This document shows, in pieces, positions 22,453-30,567 of a stretch of 36,150 bases of DNA. The notes under the pieces are model-generated. The model was not told the DNA's origin. It made no database searches and was given only the letters and a program-made list of their open reading frames with translations. Source of the stretch: Caldifarciminota bacterium (GTDB lineage Bacteria; Hydrothermota; Hydrothermia; LBFQ01; DSFT01); the NCBI GenBank assembly GCA_015494735.1, contig WGAQ01000164.1, positions 1-36,150 of the forward strand, in the 5' to 3' direction. The stretch's first letter is position 1. The number at the start of each line of letters is the position of its first letter. The translations under genes were made by a program, and so were the position numbers.

Positions 22453-22625
22453 CAACAACAAATAGTGAAAATTCATGTTTCGAATTCCGGGGCATGTTTT
22501 ATGATGGATTTCCGGCATGATGAAGTGTATGTTCTTGAGAAAGAGTAGTGCTATGAGTCCCGCTGGACGGTCTTTTTCCGCTTAACAACAAAATTATTCA
22601 TTTATTGTCACATATTTGACAACAA
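22453..22625. promoter_or_regulatory. Divergent intergenic region with repeated ACAACAA words and a palindrome
   Basis: CAACAACAAA at 22453-22462, AACAACAAAA at 22584-22593 and ACAACAA at 22619-22625 are near-identical direct repeats. TTGTCA (22605-22610) and TGACAA (22617-22622) form a perfect 6-bp inverted repeat with a 6-nt spacer that overlaps the -35 box of the ARPP-1 operon. The layout suggests an operator where a bound protein would block that promoter. The binding protein is unknown; the adjacent zinc-ribbon protein is a candidate. Confidence 0.4.
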
Positions 22626-22651
22626 TCATGTTTAGACCTTAAACTTTGAGC
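22616..22651 (+). promoter_or_regulatory. Promoter of the ARPP-1 operon
   Basis: TTGACA (22616-22621), 17-bp spacer, TTAAAC (22639-22644), TTTGAGC (7 nt), ATG at 22652. This is the clearest full promoter linked to a leaderless start in the window. Confidence 0.7.
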
Positions 22652-24031
22652 ATGAGAATGGTGAAACGATTCGACCTGGAAGATGGATTATCGGTAGCAT
22701 TCGTGGAAGGGGATTCCCTGATACCGGATATGGTGGCGTATCCGTCGGTCAGGGACAGGGTCAGGATACTGGAAAGCGGTTCTGTCGGTCGCCTTTACCT
22801 TCTGAATGAAAACGACCTGCCGGTGATAATAATAGACGGAGAAGCGCTGAAGGGTGGAAAACAGAACAGAACCCTTCGATTTACCCTTGTTCTCGGGAAG
22901 GGCAGGCACGAGATTCCAGCCTTCTGTATAGAGAGGGGAAGGTGGGGGAGAAGGAACAGGTACGGGGATTATGAAGAGCGGGAATGGAGGGCAGGTGAGG
23001 AGCTGTGGAATCTGCAGAGGGCCATCGATACGATGGAGCATCTCCGGAGGGTCGTGGAGGAGCTCTGCGGACCTGTCCCTGATCCCCGCGAGCCCTATGC
23101 TTATCTATTCGAACTTTCCAGGCAACTCCGTGATGAAATCGCTTCCGGTGGAAGATACGTGGGGGACCTTGCTCTGCTGGTGAAGATACTCCACCTTCTC
23201 TTCATTTACAGGGGACTGGAAGATGCGACTTTCCTTTACTTTGCCAGCGATGTTCTCGATGAGGTGTTTTATCTGACTGCTGATGAGATGCGGGAAATCC
23301 TGCCCGGGGCCCCTGTACCCGATACGCAGAAGGAGACCATCCTGAGGATGCTGTCGAATGTAGATGATAGGGAGTTTCCGGAGGAGATGAAGAGGGTGAG
23401 GCAGATGCGAATCGAAAAGGACAGCCTGTGCCAGTATGCAAGGGAAGTCCTTGATAGATACAGGCGGTTCTACATGCGCAGAATCGATGAACTTCGTCTG
23501 GAAAGGGATTTGAGGGAAAGGCAATTCTCTCGTACCGGGGTCCTGCCCCATGCCTTCAGAATGATGTACATAGGAGCAGACCAGTCGGATGTGTGGGGGA
23601 CGGTCGACCACTTCATGAGAATGGAGAACGTAATCAACTCCACGGAGGACTTCCTGGAAGTATTCGAAAAGAGGAATAGAAAGGTGGAAATACCCGATGT
23701 GGAGGTCCCGTCCCCTGCCACTTCAGCAGTTTTCATGAAGAGCGGAATCCCTCTGGTCTTCGAGGAGATAGCCAATCCGGAGGCCTTCAGGGACTATTTC
23801 CCCTATCTCCTGCGGTCCTTCATCATGTTCGGGGATTACATGGAACCCGCTTCTGCTATGGGTGTGGAGGAATTCCTGGCGGGTGTGAATAAACCTCACG
23901 GTAATGGGGTTCGGACCTATGAAGTCTCCGGAAACAGGATAATGGAGGCGCCGGGCAGACGGGAGACCTACTACAACGGCACGCTGGCCCACAGGGTTGT
24001 GTACAATGTGAGAGCGGGGAGGATTTTATGA
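22652..24031 (+). CDS. ARPP-1 (DUF6569)-domain protein with a large helical insertion
   Basis: This 459-residue protein begins with an ARPP-1-type domain: the DGEALKGGKQNR segment (62-73) and IPAFCIERGRW (88-98) match the family patterns DGEeLxGakQNR and IPvsCvErGRW. In the members I know these two blocks belong to one compact domain. Here the region from about 110 to 320 is a long helical insertion (for example MRRIDELRLERDLRERQFSR), and the sequence returns to strand-rich family-like structure towards the end (ETYYNGTLAHRVVYNVRAG). ARPP-1 was named for association with ADP-ribosylglycohydrolase and rhodanese-phosphatase genes; its biochemical role is not established. It heads a three-gene unit and overlaps the next gene by ATGA. 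Confidence 0.72.
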   Translation: MRMVKRFDLEDGLSVAFVEGDSLIPDMVAYPSVRDRVRILESGSVGRLYLLNENDLPVIIIDGEALKGGKQNRTLRFTLVLGKGRHEIPAFCIERGRWGRRNRYGDYEEREWRAGEELWNLQRAIDTMEHLRRVVEELCGPVPDPREPYAYLFELSRQLRDEIASGGRYVGDLALLVKILHLLFIYRGLEDATFLYFASDVLDEVFYLTADEMREILPGAPVPDTQKETILRMLSNVDDREFPEEMKRVRQMRIEKDSLCQYAREVLDRYRRFYMRRIDELRLERDLRERQFSRTGVLPHAFRMMYIGADQSDVWGTVDHFMRMENVINSTEDFLEVFEKRNRKVEIPDVEVPSPATSAVFMKSGIPLVFEEIANPEAFRDYFPYLLRSFIMFGDYMEPASAMGVEEFLAGVNKPHGNGVRTYEVSGNRIMEAPGRRETYYNGTLAHRVVYNVRAGRIL

Positions 24032-24798
24032 TGCTCCTGCCACTGCTTTTTTCCTGGGAAGAGGTGACCGGCAGGTGGATATGGAACGATGTGGAGGTCA
24101 TATGGGTTTACAGGGAGGGAGAGAGGGAGGATGGCGTTTCCCTCCCCTGGCTGGAATTCATAGACAGAAAGACCGGAAGGGTGCTGATGAAGACGTATCG
24201 ATACGGGGAGGGCATGTCTGCCACGCTCATCGATAGTGTTCTGATAATGGATTTCGATGGGGATGGGGTGGATGAGATTCTCCTTACCTTTTCCTGGCTG
24301 GGCTCTGCGGGATACGAATCCACCTACATAATGGAGAGGAGTGGAGACGGTATAGAAGTGGTCTTCCATGAGGAAACCCATCCCCTGGATACGATAATGG
24401 ATATGGACGGGGATGGGGACCTGGAGCTGGTGATGTCCGGCGGGACCTTCTTCGTCATGACGTGCAATGCATGTAAACCGGTGTATTATCTCGTTTATGC
24501 CTACTCGAACGGAAGGTGGAGGTGCTCCCGCCAGCTGACGATGGATTACAATCTTCGTCATGCGAATGGAAATTATCGATTTTCCCCTTCGGATTCCGTC
24601 ATAGGTGGATACATGTCTCTGCGGGATTTGCAGAGGGTGGCGTTTCTTCTCTATGGAGGCAGGATGGGGGAGGCCAGGAGATTCTTCCTGAGCAGGTGGA
24701 GAGGGGATGGTGCAGAGGAGGGGTGGAGGAGGTTGATGGAAGATGTGGAGAGCAATAGGGTTCTAAGGTGCATCTATCCACAGCGGAGGGAGAGATGA
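24028..24798 (+). CDS. Exported protein with FG-GAP/VCBS-like calcium-binding repeats
   Basis: The 256-residue protein has a short hydrophobic N-terminus (MMLLPLLFSW) that could be a signal peptide. Two calcium-loop motifs of the DxDxDG type are clear, DFDGDGVDEI (75-84) and DMDGDGDLEL (125-134), each followed by a hydrophobic strand, as in FG-GAP/VCBS beta-propeller repeats. A CNAC pair (146-149) follows. With only two loops it would make an incomplete propeller. The C-terminal 60 residues are helical and basic (RRFFLSRWRGDGAEEGWRRL). It overlaps the ARPP-1 gene by 4 nt and the next small gene by 4 nt. The link between a cytoplasmic ARPP-1 protein and this exported-looking one is unexplained. 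Confidence 0.68.
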   Translation: MMLLPLLFSWEEVTGRWIWNDVEVIWVYREGEREDGVSLPWLEFIDRKTGRVLMKTYRYGEGMSATLIDSVLIMDFDGDGVDEILLTFSWLGSAGYESTYIMERSGDGIEVVFHEETHPLDTIMDMDGDGDLELVMSGGTFFVMTCNACKPVYYLVYAYSNGRWRCSRQLTMDYNLRHANGNYRFSPSDSVIGGYMSLRDLQRVAFLLYGGRMGEARRFFLSRWRGDGAEEGWRRLMEDVESNRVLRCIYPQRRER

Positions 24799-25022
24799 AG
24801 GATTATATATGCCGGAAGTTGCAGTACGAGCTGGAGCGCATGGGCAGGAAACCCCATTACTCGTGCGGGAAAGTGAAGCATTATCTGGAAAGGATTCGCC
24901 GGAGGGGTGAGCCCTGTCTTATGGCTTTTCTGAGGAGGATTCTAAATGCGTGCTCCCGCGGGGATTATGAGGAAGGGATATCTTTCGTAAAGCGTGCAGT
25001 TTCCGGGTGTTGTTTGCGGTAG
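24795..25022 (+). CDS. Small basic Cys-containing protein of unknown function
   Basis: The 75-residue product is basic and helical, with Cys at positions 5, 24, 41, 53 and a terminal Cys-Cys pair (SGCCLR). Spacing is not a standard zinc site. It is the third gene of the ARPP-1 unit, starting in an ATGA overlap with the calcium-loop gene; an upstream in-frame ATG at 24768 would make a longer overlap and is less likely. mutS starts 12 nt downstream from its own promoter. No family recognised. Confidence 0.55.
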   Translation: MKDYICRKLQYELERMGRKPHYSCGKVKHYLERIRRRGEPCLMAFLRRILNACSRGDYEEGISFVKRAVSGCCLR

Positions 25023-25034
25023 TAAAATTTCCCC
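25023..25034 (+). promoter_or_regulatory. Leaderless -10 box of mutS
   Basis: TAAAAT (25023-25028), TTCCCC (6 nt), GTG at 25035. The box overlaps the stop codon of the preceding gene. Confidence 0.45.
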
Positions 25035-27521
25035 GTGGCCGAAAAGACTTCCCCCATTTACAGGCAGTATAAGAGGCTCAAGGAAAAGTACAGGGACGCC
25101 ATACTCCTGTTTCGACTGGGGGATTTCTACGAGATGTTCTTCGAAGACGCATACAAGGCCTCGAAGGTCCTCAATCTAACCCTCACTTCCAAGCCCATGG
25201 GGAAAAATCTCCGGGTTCCCATGTGCGGAATTCCAGTCAAGGCCGCCAACTCCTACATAAAGCGCCTCCTGAATGCTGGATACAAGGTGGCCATCGCGGA
25301 GCAGATGGACGAGATGGAGACGAAGAGGCTCATGAAGAGGGAGGTGGTGGAGGTTCTCACTCCGGGGACCATCATGGATGAGGACTTTCTGAGCGATTCG
25401 GAAAACAATTACATCGCCGGTATATTCAGGGATGGGGGGAAAGTGGGTCTTTCTCTCCTGGATGTTTCCACGGGGGAATTCACCCTGTACGAGGGGAGGA
25501 TGGACGAGGTGGTGGACTTCCTGAACCGGATGGATGTGCGTGAAATCGTGGTGCCAGAGGGGATGGATTTCGCCCGCAGACTTTCCAGGAGTGTGCATCA
25601 GGTGGAGTTTCCTTCCGTGGAATTCGATTTCGTCTCTGCAAAGGAGGTTATAAAGGATTTCTTTGGAAGGGGTATCGAATCCTTCGTTGGTCTCAGGATT
25701 CCGGTGGCGTCGGTCAGGGCGGCAGGGGCCCTTTTGAGATACGTGCGGCAGAACAAAGGGGGTCTCGTAAAGCACATAAGGCACCTGAGGGTGGGTAAAC
25801 TGGGCAACTACATGATTCTCGACCCTCAGACCATACGCAATCTGGAACTGGTGGATAATATACGGGGAGATGCTTCTGGGATGACCCTCCTGCGGGTACT
25901 GGACAGGTGCGTTACCCCCGTGGGAAAGAGGGCTCTGCGCCGGGCCATACTGAATCCATACAGGAATCCCGACAGGATAGAAAGGCGTCTGGACAGGATA
26001 GAAGCGCTGATGGAGATGGACAGGAAACTCAGGAGTGTGAGGGATATACTGTCCCGCATGGGGGACCCGGAGAGGAAGATGGGGAAGGTGTCCATGGGCA
26101 GGATTTCCCCTGTAGAGATGCGGAATCTGGCCCTGTCCATGACCCTGTGGAAGGAGGTGAAGGAAGAGCTATCCCCCCTTGCCCCCTTTCAGGATTTCTT
26201 CAGGGAGTCCGAATCCCTCGAAGAGATAGCCGGAAAGATTCTGAGTACCCTGTCGGAGAATCCACCCTACAATATTTCGGAGGGAAATGTGGTCAGGGAG
26301 GGGGTGGATGAGAATCTGGACAGGTACAGGAAGGTGCTGGAGGATGCTGCCCGCAGGTTGAAGGAACTGGAGGAGAGGGAGCGGGAGGCCACGGGCATTC
26401 CCACCCTTCGCATAGGATATAACTCTGTCTTCGGTTATTACATAGAAATCACGAAACCCCACAGGGACAGGGTTCCGGACCACTGGGAAGGGGTCCAGAC
26501 GCTGGTTAACACCATCCGCTTCAAGAGTCCGGAGCTGGTCGAAATCGAAAGGGAAATCGTCGAGGCGAAGGAGCGCATCCTCTCGATAGAGAAGCTCATT
26601 TTCGACCAGTTGAGGAACCTTCTGCTCTCCAATGCCCCTGTTCTCAGGCGATTCTTCGAATACCTGGGGGAACTGGACCTGGATGCATCCATCGCCACCG
26701 TTTCCATAGAGAGGAAGTTCGTTCGTCCCACCTTCAATTCCGAAGGTCTTTACGAAATCAGAGGGGGGAGGCATCCGGTGGTGGAGGAGACTGCGGAGGA
26801 ATTCATACCCAACGATTTGCACCTGGACGATGAGCAGACCATAATAATCCTTACGGGTCCCAATATGTCAGGTAAGTCCACATATCTGCGTCAGAACGCC
26901 CTTATAGTGCTGATGGCCCATATGGGATTCTTCGTCCCGGCCGAATCGGCCAGGATAAATCTCACAGACAGGGTCTTCAGCAGGGTGGGGGCTTCCGATG
27001 ACATATCCCGGGGACTCTCCACCTTCATGGCGGAGATGGTGGAAACGGCCACCATTCTTAACAATGCCACCCGCAACAGTTTTGTTATCCTGGACGAAGT
27101 GGGCAGGGGCACATCCACCTTCGACGGGATGGCCATAGCGAGGGCGGTGGTGGAATACCTTTCCAGATTCGTGAGGGCCAGGACCCTCTTTGCAACCCAC
27201 TATTCGGAACTCGCTTCTCTGGAGGACGAACTGGACAACGTTTCCTCCTACACGATGGAGGTCAGGGAATTCGGGGATGAGGTCATATTCACCCGCAGGG
27301 TGGTGAGGGGAAGGAGCGACCGCAGTTATGGCGTGTACGTGGCCCGCATAGCAGGGCTGCCGGATTGGGTGGTGAAGAGGGCGCAGGAGTTGCTCCTGGA
27401 GTACGAGGCCAGCAGAGGGCCCGAATTCCTCCTGAATCTGGACCCGGATAATCTCACTCCCCGTCAGGCTCTCGAATTGCTGTACCGTCTGAAGGAGATG
27501 GCAGAAAAGAAGAACGATTAG
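25035..27521 (+). CDS. mutS: DNA mismatch repair protein MutS
   Basis: MutS recognises base mismatches and small loops and starts mismatch repair in an ATP-dependent way. The 828-residue protein has the mismatch-binding motif GDFYEMF (about residues 27-33, the Phe-x-Glu reader), the connector and lever domains, and the clamp region around 420-530. The ATPase domain has Walker A GPNMSGKST (608-616) and Walker B VILDEVGRGTST (about 684-695), then ATHYSEL (716-722). The order and length are those of full bacterial MutS1, not MutS2 (no Smr domain). Start is GTG, chosen because family N-termini begin here and because a -10 box lies 6 nt upstream. mutL is not in the window. The 3' end overlaps the converging roadblock unit by 4 nt. 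Confidence 0.96.
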   Translation: MAEKTSPIYRQYKRLKEKYRDAILLFRLGDFYEMFFEDAYKASKVLNLTLTSKPMGKNLRVPMCGIPVKAANSYIKRLLNAGYKVAIAEQMDEMETKRLMKREVVEVLTPGTIMDEDFLSDSENNYIAGIFRDGGKVGLSLLDVSTGEFTLYEGRMDEVVDFLNRMDVREIVVPEGMDFARRLSRSVHQVEFPSVEFDFVSAKEVIKDFFGRGIESFVGLRIPVASVRAAGALLRYVRQNKGGLVKHIRHLRVGKLGNYMILDPQTIRNLELVDNIRGDASGMTLLRVLDRCVTPVGKRALRRAILNPYRNPDRIERRLDRIEALMEMDRKLRSVRDILSRMGDPERKMGKVSMGRISPVEMRNLALSMTLWKEVKEELSPLAPFQDFFRESESLEEIAGKILSTLSENPPYNISEGNVVREGVDENLDRYRKVLEDAARRLKELEEREREATGIPTLRIGYNSVFGYYIEITKPHRDRVPDHWEGVQTLVNTIRFKSPELVEIEREIVEAKERILSIEKLIFDQLRNLLLSNAPVLRRFFEYLGELDLDASIATVSIERKFVRPTFNSEGLYEIRGGRHPVVEETAEEFIPNDLHLDDEQTIIILTGPNMSGKSTYLRQNALIVLMAHMGFFVPAESARINLTDRVFSRVGASDDISRGLSTFMAEMVETATILNNATRNSFVILDEVGRGTSTFDGMAIARAVVEYLSRFVRARTLFATHYSELASLEDELDNVSSYTMEVREFGDEVIFTRRVVRGRSDRSYGVYVARIAGLPDWVVKRAQELLLEYEASRGPEFLLNLDPDNLTPRQALELLYRLKEMAEKKND

Positions 27522-27829
27522 CTCTGTCCCAGTTTCTCCGCTATCCGGTGAAGCATTTCCCTGCAGAATCCGAATGGCCTGTCAGATGGAGCGACGCAGG
27601 TGAGGGCCCTTTCGGGACCGATGGACAATATCAACAGGGTTATACTCTTGCCGACGGCTATCAGTTCATTCATGTTCAGTTTCTCCATTCTGATGAGAAG
27701 GTCCTCTATCTGCCCGGTGCTCAGGAATTCCGTCATGTCCACATCCTCCACGTATTTTCGCGCTTTTCTATCGAATATGCCGATTGCGAGGATATCCTTA
27801 TACCTGCTTTTTAGTTCCCCTATGGACAT
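27518..27829 (-). CDS. Short roadblock/LC7-type protein
   Basis: This 103-residue protein has the alternating helix-strand layout of the roadblock/LC7 fold: a first strand LAIGIFDRKARKYVED (about 14-29), a helix with EFLSTGQIEDLLIRMEKLN, a strand SITLLILSIGPERALTCVA (62-80) and a final helix (GFCREMLHRIAEKLG). Proteins of this fold (MglB, LAMTOR subunits) pair with small Ras-like GTPases. It overlaps the preceding member by 32 nt and is the last of four similar genes. The family call comes from fold-level pattern and neighbours, without an alignment. Confidence 0.58.
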   Translation of the reverse strand: MSIGELKSRYKDILAIGIFDRKARKYVEDVDMTEFLSTGQIEDLLIRMEKLNMNELIAVGKSITLLILSIGPERALTCVAPSDRPFGFCREMLHRIAEKLGQS

Positions 27830-28409
27830 GCTTCTTCAACCTCCTCACCGATTGCCGTATGATTCCCAGGAATCTCTTTTCCATACAGTATCCCATCAAT
27901 ACCGTATCACCTTCCCTCATGATGTACAGGGCTCCCCCTTTACCGGTGCACATGAGTTCGGACAGCCCCTCCACTATTTTTCCGGCGGATTCCCACAGTT
28001 GCATGACCTCTTTTATCTTCTCATCCCTTACGTTCTGGCTCCCGATGATTCTGTCCCCCATCACCAGTGCGAACCAGCCGGTCTCCGGTGTGGGGCACGT
28101 GGATTCTTCCACCTCCGTCACCTCTTCCCGGGTCTGCCCTGAGGGACTCAGAAAAACTGCCTGGAGTATGGCATCTTCTATGGGAAGGGAAAATTCTTCC
28201 ATTACGGATGCGGTTTCCACCTGAACTTTACCCCTGTAGGACGCCACATACCGGATGCAGTCTTCGCTATCTCCCCGGGAGAACCAGGTTATGGTTCCGT
28301 CCTTTACGTGTATTTCCGCATCCTCCGTCTTTATTACATACGAGCCTTCCAGAACTTTGAGCATCTGAAGGGTATCCAGCAGCGACAAATCCCCCTTAAT
28401 CTCCAGCAT
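27798..28409 (-). CDS. DUF4388-like domain fused to a roadblock-like domain
   Basis: The 203-residue protein looks like two domains. Residues 1-95 (LEIKGDLSLLDTLQMLKVLE..., with KDGTITWFSRGDSEDCIRYVASYRGKV) resemble the DUF4388/PATAN domain, which is often attached to two-component and gliding-motility regulators in bacteria. Residues about 105-200 (GWFALVMGDRIIGSQNV... and GALYIMREGDTVLMGYCMEK) have the roadblock-like strand-helix order. It starts at the ATG at 28409 (TTG 28415 is an alternative) inside the upstream gene (14-nt overlap) and ends inside the next (32 nt). A GTPase partner would be expected but none is near. Confidence 0.6.
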   Translation of the reverse strand: MLEIKGDLSLLDTLQMLKVLEGSYVIKTEDAEIHVKDGTITWFSRGDSEDCIRYVASYRGKVQVETASVMEEFSLPIEDAILQAVFLSPSGQTREEVTEVEESTCPTPETGWFALVMGDRIIGSQNVRDEKIKEVMQLWESAGKIVEGLSELMCTGKGGALYIMREGDTVLMGYCMEKRFLGIIRQSVRRLKKHVHRGTKKQV

Positions 28410-28788
28410 TTTCAAAACTCTCCAGTGCTCTCTTTATGGCGGCCCTCCAGAAGCCGAGGCTCGTTTCCCTCAATATCCCCGACGCCAGTACGTACCGGCT
28501 ATCGGGCAGGGCGGTAAATAGCACGTATCCCCTCTCCATCTCGAAGGTGAGACTTTTGAAGTCCTGGAGGGCTTTCCTTATGAATGGATTCCGTGCGTTC
28601 TTCTGCCTTTCCAGGACTGTGTAGTTGAATATGTGCAGGAGATTTTCCTTGACTTTATCTCTGGATTCGACTGCGTCTTTCCACATATCCAGCACCACCT
28701 TCCTGTCGATGGTATCTATCAGCACAAGGAACCTGCAACCCCTTACCTCATGGAACAGTTCTTCCAGCCTTCTTTTCAGTCTTTCCAT
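28396..28788 (-). CDS. Roadblock/LC7-like protein
   Basis: The 130-residue product begins with a charged helix (MERLKRRLEELFHEV), then the first strand pair RFLVLIDTIDRKVVLDM (19-35), a central helical part, and a closing strand pair EMERGYVLFTALPDSRYVLASGIL (about 83-106) before a last helix. This order fits the roadblock/LC7 fold in an expanded form. It starts one nucleotide after the stop of the upstream member and overlaps the next by 14 nt. No catalytic residues are visible, as expected for this family. Confidence 0.55.
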   Translation of the reverse strand: MERLKRRLEELFHEVRGCRFLVLIDTIDRKVVLDMWKDAVESRDKVKENLLHIFNYTVLERQKNARNPFIRKALQDFKSLTFEMERGYVLFTALPDSRYVLASGILRETSLGFWRAAIKRALESFENAGD

Positions 28789-28789
28789 T

Positions 28790-29161
28790 TCATTCCTCCA
28801 CTATCTTCAATATCTGGGGAGTTATTTCGTCTATTATCCTCCTCAGGGCCCCTATTCCCAGCTCGCTCGTCGTTGCGCCCATTATTCCATAATTCCCTAT
28901 TACCACCATCTGGAGGTGGGCGGCTTCCAGCTCCAGAACGACACTCCTTAAGGGACCGTCTATCTCCTCCGGCATGCTGGAGACGAACTTGTTTATTTCG
29001 TACCACAGGTCCGCATGAAAGGCCGCAGCCGCTTCCTCATCGTAATCGGGGACATCCATCAGGGATACGAGCATGAAACCATCCCTATCGAAGAGGGCAA
29101 GCCCGAGAATCTGGGGAACCTGTTCCTTTACTTTCTTAAATATTTCCAGAACCTCTTTCAT
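28790..29161 (-). CDS. Roadblock/LC7-domain protein
   Basis: Of the four, this 123-residue protein matches the roadblock/LC7 pattern best: helix VLEIFKKVKEQVP, first strand ILGLALFDRDGFMLVSLMD (18-36) with the DxDG-like turn, helix EEAAAAFHADLWYEINKFVSS, strand GPLRSVVLELEAAHLQMVVIG (about 68-88), then GIMGATTSELGIGALRRIID. Known members are dimeric regulators (GAPs or scaffolds) of small GTPases such as MglA. It is the first gene of a four-gene unit; an AGAAAGG sequence lies 10 nt before the ATG, and an AT-rich segment with a possible -10 (TTAAAATTATATGTATA) sits about 40-55 nt further upstream. Confidence 0.7.
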   Translation of the reverse strand: MKEVLEIFKKVKEQVPQILGLALFDRDGFMLVSLMDVPDYDEEAAAAFHADLWYEINKFVSSMPEEIDGPLRSVVLELEAAHLQMVVIGNYGIMGATTSELGIGALRRIIDEITPQILKIVEE

Positions 29162-29232
29162 ACGATCAGCCTTTCTCTCGAAAAAAATTTACATTCGTCG
29201 CTATACATATAATTTTAAATCCTGACTGCCCG

Positions 29233-29271
29233 GAGGCAAATTTCACACTTTAATACCTGTAGTGTTGCCTC
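29233..29271. other. Imperfect hairpin in the divergent region 29162-29352
   Basis: GAGGCAA (29233-29239) pairs perfectly with TTGCCTC (29265-29271), and inside it CACT (29246-29249) can pair with AGTG (29261-29264), leaving a 6-nt bulge (ATTTCA) and an 11-nt loop. It could be an operator for a dimeric regulator or a structured 5' element. It lies between the roadblock unit and the membrane protein gene, both of which read away from it. Confidence 0.35.
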
Positions 29272-29335
29272 TAATCAATCCAGCGAGGTTATGCCGACAG
29301 CATTCTTCATGCCCTGTTATCCATGAATATCTTCT

Positions 29336-29352
29336 TTAAACTTTTCGCCATC
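29336..29352 (+). promoter_or_regulatory. -10 box of the multi-TM protein gene
   Basis: TTAAAC (29336-29341), 11 nt, ATG at 29353. This supports 29353 over the in-frame ATG at 29323, which lies upstream of the box. Confidence 0.4.
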
Positions 29353-30567
29353 ATGTCCAATCTGAAGAAAATCGTTTCCGCATCCCTCTTCCTTTTTATG
29401 ATGGCTGCCCTGTATGGGTTCCTCATGCGCTGGTACAACGCCTTCGGCCTTCCGGGGTTCGACTACTTCCGGTTCCTGCAGGCCCATTCCCATGTGGCTT
29501 TTCTGGGATGGGGATTCGTGGCTGCATCCGCCCTCCACGTCCTGACATTCGGTGACGGTTGCAGGGGGCGCAGGGGAATCTTCGTTTCCCTGTGGATTAT
29601 GCTCTTTTCAATGGCTTCCATCCTCATAACATTTCCCCTCTACGGGTACAGGGGGCTGACCGTTGTGTTCCTTTCCCTCTTTGTTCTGGCCTCCTATGTG
29701 TATTCCTTCTGCTTCTTCCAGTGCATAAAGGGAAGGAAGGGCCTGACGTACAGATTCATCCGATTTTCCATACTCCTGTATCTGATTTCCACTTTCGCCA
29801 TCTGGGCCCTGGCTCCCATAATCATCCTCATAGGTAAGAATACGGCCCTTTACTTCAACGATATATATTTCTTTCTGCACTTCCTTTACAACGGATTCTT
29901 CGTCTTCGCGATTTCGGGACTCTTCTTCCACGTGTTCGGTGTGCGGGAGGATTACGTTTGGAAATTCTTCTACCTGAACGCAGTTGCCGTGTTTCCCGCG
30001 TACGCCCTTTCCCTGCTATGGAAGGCGGTTCCCGTATGGGTCAACGGTCTGGGACTTGCAGCGGCTATCCTGCAGTTGATTGCAGTTTACTGGCTCGTGA
30101 AGGGGTTTTCGGAGGCTGTGTCTGGATTGTCCCTTTCCTGTAAACTGGTCGTGGGTGCTGGAGTCCTCTCCTATGCTCTGAAGGTGGTGATTCAACTGTT
30201 CTCTGCTTTTCCTCCTGTGGTATCTGCTGCGGTTTCTCTCAAACCCTATCTGGTAATCGGCTACCTCCATCTCATAACTCTGGGCTTCATGAGCACCCTT
30301 CTGATATACTTCCTGGTGGATTCGGGTCTCGTACGGAGAAATGCTATCTTCGATGCGGGATTCTGGTCCTTCTTCTACAGCGGAGCCCTGAAGGTGACCC
30401 TTCTCATAACGGCTGGCCTTGCCATGTGGTGGATGGACATCAGGCTCCGGTACATCAATCAGATTCTCTTCTGGATAACCGTTTTCCTGTACTCGGGGGT
30501 GCTCCTCATGTGGGTGGGGAGCCTTCTGCCCGCGGATAGGGGGAAGGACATCAGAGATTCAGTATGA
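29353..30567 (+). CDS. Multi-spanning membrane protein resembling heme-copper oxidase subunit I
   Basis: The 404-residue protein has about twelve hydrophobic helices. The segment FRFLQAHSHVAFLGWGFVAA (near residues 37-56) matches a pattern seen in subunit I-like proteins of uncharacterised families (HAHSHVAFLGW), where a helix-borne His could bind heme, and GYLHLITLGFMSTLLIYFL near 308-326 offers another helix-borne His. The full set of six heme/copper His ligands of a true oxidase was not found, so catalytic oxidase function is unlikely or modified. A NnrS-like or heme-handling role is possible. The start is chosen from promoter position. It ends in a 17-nt overlap with the converging mgtE. 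Confidence 0.6.
   Translation: MSNLKKIVSASLFLFMMAALYGFLMRWYNAFGLPGFDYFRFLQAHSHVAFLGWGFVAASALHVLTFGDGCRGRRGIFVSLWIMLFSMASILITFPLYGYRGLTVVFLSLFVLASYVYSFCFFQCIKGRKGLTYRFIRFSILLYLISTFAIWALAPIIILIGKNTALYFNDIYFFLHFLYNGFFVFAISGLFFHVFGVREDYVWKFFYLNAVAVFPAYALSLLWKAVPVWVNGLGLAAAILQLIAVYWLVKGFSEAVSGLSLSCKLVVGAGVLSYALKVVIQLFSAFPPVVSAAVSLKPYLVIGYLHLITLGFMSTLLIYFLVDSGLVRRNAIFDAGFWSFFYSGALKVTLLITAGLAMWWMDIRLRYINQILFWITVFLYSGVLLMWVGSLLPADRGKDIRDSV

Noticed and set aside
29353..30567. Functional cytochrome c oxidase subunit I
   Set aside because: The HAHSHVAFLGW-like segment is suggestive, but the full set of His ligands for two hemes and copper is missing.
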